The notes under the pieces were generated by a model. That model made no database searches, was not told the DNA's origin, and was given only the letters and a program-made list of their open reading frames with translations. Made by a program: the position numbers and the translations under genes. DNA of 54,904 nt from Actinomyces culturomici (GTDB lineage Bacteria > Actinomycetota > Actinomycetes > Actinomycetales > Actinomycetaceae): assembly GCF_900499005.1 (NCBI RefSeq), contig NZ_LS991316.1:1352313-1407216 (forward strand), read 5' to 3'. Below are positions 50,705-54,904 of the stretch, piece by piece (the first letter of the stretch is position 1; every line of letters begins with the position of its first letter).

Positions 50705-52312
50705 ATGAACGAGGACGACGCCCCCGAGGGCACCCCATTCGACAACTTCCTCCGCAAGATGCTCGGCGACGAAGCGGCCGAAGAGGCCGCCCGCGCCCTG
50801 CGCGCCCAGGGATTCGATCCGTCGCGACTCCCCTCGCAGTTCTCCGACCCGAACGCCCTCAACGCGGCGCTCTCCCAGTTCCAGTACCTCATGACGACGA
50901 CCACCGGCCCGGTGAACTGGAGCCTCGTCACCAACTCCGCGCGCCAGCAGGTGTACACGGCCGGCGACCCGGTCCTCACGGCCGCGCAGGCCGAGCGGGC
51001 GCGCCGCGCGATGAGCGTCGCCGACCTCTGGCTCGATACCGCCACCGACTTCGCGCCCGGCCCCGTCGAGCGCGCCGCCTGGACGCGCACCCAGTGGATC
51101 GACGCGACCCTCGACATGTGGAAGCGGATCTGCGAACCGGTCGCCGCGAACGTCTCGCGCGCCCTCGGCGAGGCCCTCGCCGGCCAGTTCTCCGGCGACA
51201 ACGGGCTCGACGAGTCCTCGCTGCCCGAGGGCCTCGCCCAGATGGTCGGACAGACCCGCCAGATGGTCCCCAAGCTCTCCGCGATGATGTTCGCCGCCCA
51301 GATCGGCCGGGCCCTCACCGCCCTCGCCGGCGAGTCTCTCGGGTCCACCGACGTCGGCATCCCGCTCGCGAAGGCCGGGACGACCGGCCTCGTCGTCTCG
51401 AACGTCGAGGCCTTCGGCGACGGCCTCGACATCCCCTTCGACGAGGTCCTCCAGTTCGTCGCCGTCCGCGAATGCGCCCACCGGCGCCTCTTCTCCTCGG
51501 TCCCCTGGCTCGAGGGCGACCTCATCCGCGCGGTCGAGCGCTACTCCGCGCAAATCGAGATCGACGCGGACGCGATCTCCGAGGCGGCCCGCAACGTCGA
51601 CCCGTCCGACCCCGCGTCGATCGAACGGGCGATGTCCGGCGGCGTCTTCGCGATCACGGTGTCGGACGCGCAGAGGCGCGCGCTCGAGCGCCTCGAGACG
51701 ATCCTCGCGCTCGTCGAGGGCTGGGTCGAGGTCGTCACCGCCCGCGCCGTCACCCCCTACCTCCCGCACGCCGACCAGCTGCGCGAGATGATGCGCCGCA
51801 GGCGCGCGGCCGGCGGCCCGGCCGAGCAGGTCCTCGGCGACCTCATCGGCCTCAGGATGCGTCCGCGCCGGGCCCGCGGCGCCGCCAGGATCTTCGACCT
51901 CGTCGAGGCCGACGGCGGACGCGACGCCCGCGACGCCCTCTGGTCGCACCCCGACATGGTCCCGACCATGACCGAGCTCGACACCCCCGACACCTTCCTC
52001 GCGATGCGCCAGGCGGCCAGCGAGCAGGACGCCGACATCGACGCCGCGCTCGACGCGCTCCTCGACGGGACGATGGGCTGGGCCGACGGGGTCGCGCCCG
52101 GCGTCGACCCGGAGGCGGAGACGCTCGCGAAGGCGGGCTTCGACGTCGAGGCGCCCTCCGGCTCCACTTCGATCGACGAGGGCGGGGCTCCCGGTTCCTC
52201 CGAGTCGGGAGCCGGATCCGGCTCCGATTCCGACTCCTCGGCGCCCTCCGAGGGCTCGGATTCCACAGAGGGCTCCGGCCGCGACCCCGGTGAGGATCCG
52301 GCCGCCCGCTGA
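50705..52312 (+). CDS. DUF2342 family zinc-dependent metalloprotease-like protein
   Basis: 535 residues with the pattern of the actinobacterial DUF2342 (Rv3195-like) family: GPVNWSLVTNSARQQV, WTRTQWIDATLDMWKRICEPV, the putative metal motif VRECAHRRLFSSVPWLEGDL, and LVEGWVEVVTARAV. The motif is ECAH rather than a classical HExxH, so peptidase activity is assumed from the family name only. The C-terminal ~60 residues are Ser/Gly/Asp-rich. A perfect 12-bp hairpin follows the stop. Confidence 0.92.
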   Translation: MNEDDAPEGTPFDNFLRKMLGDEAAEEAARALRAQGFDPSRLPSQFSDPNALNAALSQFQYLMTTTTGPVNWSLVTNSARQQVYTAGDPVLTAAQAERARRAMSVADLWLDTATDFAPGPVERAAWTRTQWIDATLDMWKRICEPVAANVSRALGEALAGQFSGDNGLDESSLPEGLAQMVGQTRQMVPKLSAMMFAAQIGRALTALAGESLGSTDVGIPLAKAGTTGLVVSNVEAFGDGLDIPFDEVLQFVAVRECAHRRLFSSVPWLEGDLIRAVERYSAQIEIDADAISEAARNVDPSDPASIERAMSGGVFAITVSDAQRRALERLETILALVEGWVEVVTARAVTPYLPHADQLREMMRRRRAAGGPAEQVLGDLIGLRMRPRRARGAARIFDLVEADGGRDARDALWSHPDMVPTMTELDTPDTFLAMRQAASEQDADIDAALDALLDGTMGWADGVAPGVDPEAETLAKAGFDVEAPSGSTSIDEGGAPGSSESGAGSGSDSDSSAPSEGSDSTEGSGRDPGEDPAAR

Positions 52313-52317
52313 TCCGC

Positions 52318-52345
52318 GCGTGTGGCGGGTGCGCCCGCCACACGC
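52318..52345 (+). terminator. terminator hairpin after the DUF2342 gene
   Basis: A perfect 12-bp stem GCGTGTGGCGGG / CCCGCCACACGC with a TGCG loop, six bases after the stop. Confidence 0.88.
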
Positions 52346-52521
52346 TGCTTCCACTGCGCGTGCCGGGAGTTCGTCCCCTTGCACACTCTGAGCCCCCGCT
52401 CCAGGCGCGCCGGGACTCGCGCGCTCTGAGACTCGACCACGAATCTCCCGGCCCTGTGGATGCTCTCCCTTCCGCCGTCGCCACGTCGATACTCGACGCG
52501 ACGACGGCGGAAGGATCATCG

Positions 52522-53496
52522 ATGAGGCTCCTCGACGGCACGGCCCTGCTCCCCCGAGGCCCGGGCGCGCTGCGCGTCGGATTCGACCGCGAGCGCGGCA
52601 TCGAGCTCACCGGTCTTGAGGAGTCGGATCTTGCTGCGCTGCGCTCCCTTGTCCGGGCGGGGCCCGGACTTCTTCCCGCGCATCTCGCGCTGCGCCTGCG
52701 CGCCGCCGGGCTCCTCGTCGGTCCAGCCGCCCGGACGCGCCTCGCGCTGCGCGTCGAGGGTTTCGACCCGGTGTCCTTCGCCGTCGTCGACATGCTCGTC
52801 GACGCCCTCGACCTCTCCCTCGAGGTCCGCACTCCCGCGCGCGTCGGTCGCGACCTCGCGGCGCTCCTCGGCGCCGACTCCTTCGGCTCGCCGATCCCTC
52901 GCGTGCTCGCGCAGCGCCTCGCGCGCCGCGCCTCCTCGCTCCGGCTCGTCGAGCTCGCCCGCCCCGACCTCGTCCTCATCGCGGGTTCCTACGCGCCGGA
53001 GCCGGGCGCTCTCGGAACCCTCGTCGTCGAGGATCTCCCCCACCTACCCGTTCTCGCGGTCGAGCGCGGCTATGAGCTTGGACCGCTCGTCGTTCCCGGG
53101 CGCGGGCCGTGCTGGTCGTGCCTGACGCGCGCCCGGGCCGAATCCGATCCTTTCGACGCGCTCGATCGGTCGAAAGCCGCGGCCGGCACGCAGTCGCCGC
53201 CCTCAGCCCTGGCGCGAACGTCCGCCGCCCTGGAGATCGCGCGAATGCTCATGGAGTTCGCGCATCATCGGGCCGGGGATGATCGGGCGAGCTCTCGCAG
53301 GTCGGCGGAAGATGGCGAGCCCGGCATCGAGCACGCCCCTCATCGCGCGACCGCTCCCGGAGGCGACCCCCTTTCGGGGATCGGCGAGCTCCTGCGGATC
53401 GACGAGTTCGGCGCCGTCGCCCGGACCCGAGTTCGCGCGCACGCCTCCTGCGGCTGCGGCGCCGACGCCCTCCTCACGAGCACCCTCGGCGCGTGA
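52522..53496 (+). CDS. ThiF/E1-like, TOMM-cyclodehydratase-related protein
   Basis: 324 residues. The C-terminal half has GRGPCWSCLTRARAESDPF (CxxC at 197/200) and a final HASCGCGADALL (CxC), the paired cysteine sites that hold structural zinc in E1-like and cyclodehydratase-type proteins. A Rossmann-like stretch PDLVLIAGSY precedes them. No clear ATP-binding site is seen, so catalytic activity is doubtful. The equivalent gene follows DUF2342 in other actinobacteria (Rv3196-like). No precursor peptide gene is visible beside it. Confidence 0.82.
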   Translation: MRLLDGTALLPRGPGALRVGFDRERGIELTGLEESDLAALRSLVRAGPGLLPAHLALRLRAAGLLVGPAARTRLALRVEGFDPVSFAVVDMLVDALDLSLEVRTPARVGRDLAALLGADSFGSPIPRVLAQRLARRASSLRLVELARPDLVLIAGSYAPEPGALGTLVVEDLPHLPVLAVERGYELGPLVVPGRGPCWSCLTRARAESDPFDALDRSKAAAGTQSPPSALARTSAALEIARMLMEFAHHRAGDDRASSRRSAEDGEPGIEHAPHRATAPGGDPLSGIGELLRIDEFGAVARTRVRAHASCGCGADALLTSTLGA

Positions 53497-53588
53497 CCCG
53501 ACGTCCACCCTCTCCTTCGCTCCTCGTATCCCCACTCTCCTCTCGTGCTCCTCACGACGTCATGAATCGACGCGCGACATGGGCATTC

Positions 53589-53617
53589 GGAGATCCCCTC
53601 GACGCACGAAGGTGATG
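53589..53617 (+). repeat. left half of a dispersed repeat split by IS30
   Basis: GGAGATCCCCTCGACGCACG and the next nine bases, ending GGTGATG. The repeat resumes as ATGCTCTCG at 54896 after the insertion element. Confidence 0.75.
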
Positions 53618-54895
53618 GGCGGTTTCAGGCGGTGAGTGCAACGGCGTTGTCGTCGAGTAATTTTTGCATGAGTTCGGCGGGTGTTTTCCAGCCGTGGCGT
53701 TTGCGGGGTCGGGTGTTGAGTTGGCGTTCGGCCTCGGCGAATGCTTCTGGGGGATAGTCGTTCAGGTCGGTGCCTTTAGGGAAGTAGTCGCGCAACAGGC
53801 CGTTGGTGTTCTCGTTGGACCCGCGCTGCCAGGGCGAATGCGGGTCGGCGAAATACACCTTCGTTTTGGTCCGGCTGGTCAGGTCTTTCGCGTTCGCCAT
53901 CTCCCCTCCCTGGTCCCACGTGATCGTCTCGCGAAGCGTGAGCGGGAAAGGGCTGATCATGTCGGCGAGCACGTCGATCACACTTGCCGTGTCGTGGCAC
54001 GCTGGCAGGGGCCGGACGAGCAGGTAGCCCGTGGTGCGTTCCACCAGGGTGATCGCGGCGCTCTTGTTGTTCGCCCCCACGATCAGATCCCCCTCCCAAT
54101 GGCCCGGAACCTGGCGTCCTTCCACCTCTTGGGGCCGGTCCACGATCCTGGCGCCCTCCACCCACGACTTCCCCTTCGAGCGCGCCAGAGCCAGCGGCGA
54201 ACGCGCCAGGCGACGCGTGCGCCCCGACCGCAACGCCTTTTCCACCTTGAGCTCTTGACGCAACGCGCCGCGCCCATGCACATACAGGGCCTGATAGATC
54301 GTCTCCGGGCTGATCGTCACCCCCCTATTGTCCCCACACGCCCAGGCCCGCGAGATCTGCTCAGGCGACCAGTGCTCGTTAAGCTTGGCGACCACGAAGG
54401 CGCGCAGCCGAGGATCCTCCAGCTTGAACGGCTTGGGACGAGCCCGCCTCCCGGCAGCCTCCTCATGAGCGCGTACCGCCCGATACTGGCCGCCCCCACG
54501 ATCCAACTCCCGCTTCACCGTCGAGGCCGCCACCCCAAGCTCGCGGGCGATCCCCCGCATGCTCATCCCCTGACCGTGCAAGTACTCGATGAGCTGGCGG
54601 CCCCCGATCGTCAACCGGGCCCCATGCCCGACCCCGCTGACCAGCCCCTCCACAGGGTCGGCGGGCGCACTGCCCACCCACCCGCCTCGCGAACCCACAC
54701 GAAACGTCATGCCCCAATCTTTGGCCCACTTGCGGATCGTGCACACCGCGACACCCACCCGCAAATGCACCTGCCTAACCGGCACACCCTCAATCAGCAG
54801 ATCCAACACCTGGCGGCGAACCGCCTCAGAACAACGAAAACCCACAGCAACCACCCCACACACTCAAGGCGTTGCACTCACCACCTGAAACCGCC
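53618..54895 (-). mobile_element. IS30-family insertion sequence (complete)
   Basis: A 1278-bp element bounded by ~26-bp inverted repeats starting GGCGGTTTCAGG (left 53618, right complement ending 54895), with one mismatch. The flanking bases ATG are duplicated (53615-53617 and 54896-54898), consistent with the 2-3 bp duplications of IS30 elements. One transposase gene fills it, so it looks potentially active. Confidence 0.93.
53625..54863 (-). CDS. IS30-family transposase
   Basis: 412 residues from a GTG start. N-terminal helix-turn-helix motifs (MSMRGIARELGVAASTVKRE at about 100) bind the ends. A DDE integrase core follows, with catalytic residues in HWEGDLIVGANNKSA (Asp), TWDQGGEMAN (Asp) and RGSNENTNGLLRDYFPKGT (Glu). 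The frame is intact, and its stop codon lies inside the left inverted repeat. It cuts and joins the element's ends in trans or cis. Confidence 0.95.
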   Translation of the reverse strand: MCGVVAVGFRCSEAVRRQVLDLLIEGVPVRQVHLRVGVAVCTIRKWAKDWGMTFRVGSRGGWVGSAPADPVEGLVSGVGHGARLTIGGRQLIEYLHGQGMSMRGIARELGVAASTVKRELDRGGGQYRAVRAHEEAAGRRARPKPFKLEDPRLRAFVVAKLNEHWSPEQISRAWACGDNRGVTISPETIYQALYVHGRGALRQELKVEKALRSGRTRRLARSPLALARSKGKSWVEGARIVDRPQEVEGRQVPGHWEGDLIVGANNKSAAITLVERTTGYLLVRPLPACHDTASVIDVLADMISPFPLTLRETITWDQGGEMANAKDLTSRTKTKVYFADPHSPWQRGSNENTNGLLRDYFPKGTDLNDYPPEAFAEAERQLNTRPRKRHGWKTPAELMQKLLDDNAVALTA

Positions 54896-54904
54896 ATGCT
54901 CTCG
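54896..54904 (+). repeat. right half of the dispersed repeat split by IS30
   Basis: ATGCTCTCG, continuing the sequence broken at 53617 after the ATG target duplication. The same ATGCTCTCG lies at 8622-8630 and 8873-8881. Confidence 0.7.

Noticed and set aside
50573-52519. Long leftward open frame extending upstream of the Lon-like gene
   Set aside because: It is the antisense of the DUF2342 gene; only the part below 50573 has protein-like sequence.

Overview
The window is high-GC DNA with strong G/C third-position bias. It carries a WhiB regulator, class I fructose-bisphosphate aldolase, a PdtaS-type sensor kinase, ESX/type VII-like proteins and UPF0182, which together point to an actinobacterium, most likely a host-associated member of the Actinomycetaceae (Actinomyces/Schaalia-like). 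That placement is inference from gene content; no rRNA is present.

Left part (1-18 kb) is mostly housekeeping. It holds a cardiolipin-synthase-like phospholipase D, NAD-dependent DNA ligase (ligA), an FHA-FtsK/EccC-like ATPase, whiB1, then a 1.2 kb gene-free zone with a six-copy 94-bp repeat array. After that come the PdtaS-like kinase, an OsmC operon, thyA-folA, an MmcQ/YjbR protein, an MFS transporter and fumC.

Middle part (18-29 kb) is an accessory/defence island read mostly leftward: hsdM-hsdS-GIY-YIG nuclease, then a small alarmone synthetase with an overlapping 92-codon partner gene (candidate toxSAS toxin-antitoxin), a VapBC pair on the opposite strand, and hsdR. The alarmone-synthetase pair lies between two ~50-bp direct repeats, one of which is the 3' end of vapC. 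It therefore looks like an inserted cassette. hsdS carries three 12-bp repeats coding for LEAE-type units between its two specificity halves. A SatD-like regulator and a small membrane protein follow.

29-36 kb holds a rhodanese lipoprotein and an orphan type VII-like operon (small helical protein, 927-aa protein with a WXG-like N-terminus, lipoprotein). It also holds a cation efflux protein with a TetR regulator, divergent from a frameshifted YhgE/Pip-like permease. Two matching 17-bp inverted repeats sit in the divergent promoter.

36-54.9 kb holds a YdcZ-type transporter, a DUF5052-like lipoprotein, a membrane-anchored acidic protein, and a kup potassium transporter broken by an 87-bp tandem duplication containing a stop. 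These are followed by a TauE/SafE permease, fructose-bisphosphate aldolase, a TetR regulator and initiator tRNA-Met. The last block (UPF0182, PPA1309-like, Lon/PDZ protease, DUF2342 protein, E1-like protein) has the gene order of the mycobacterial Rv3193c-Rv3196 region. The window ends in an intact IS30-family element inserted into a copy of a dispersed intergenic repeat.

The 94-bp palindromic element occurs at three loci with the same period. At least two other dispersed intergenic motifs occur, so the intergenic regions are repeat-rich.
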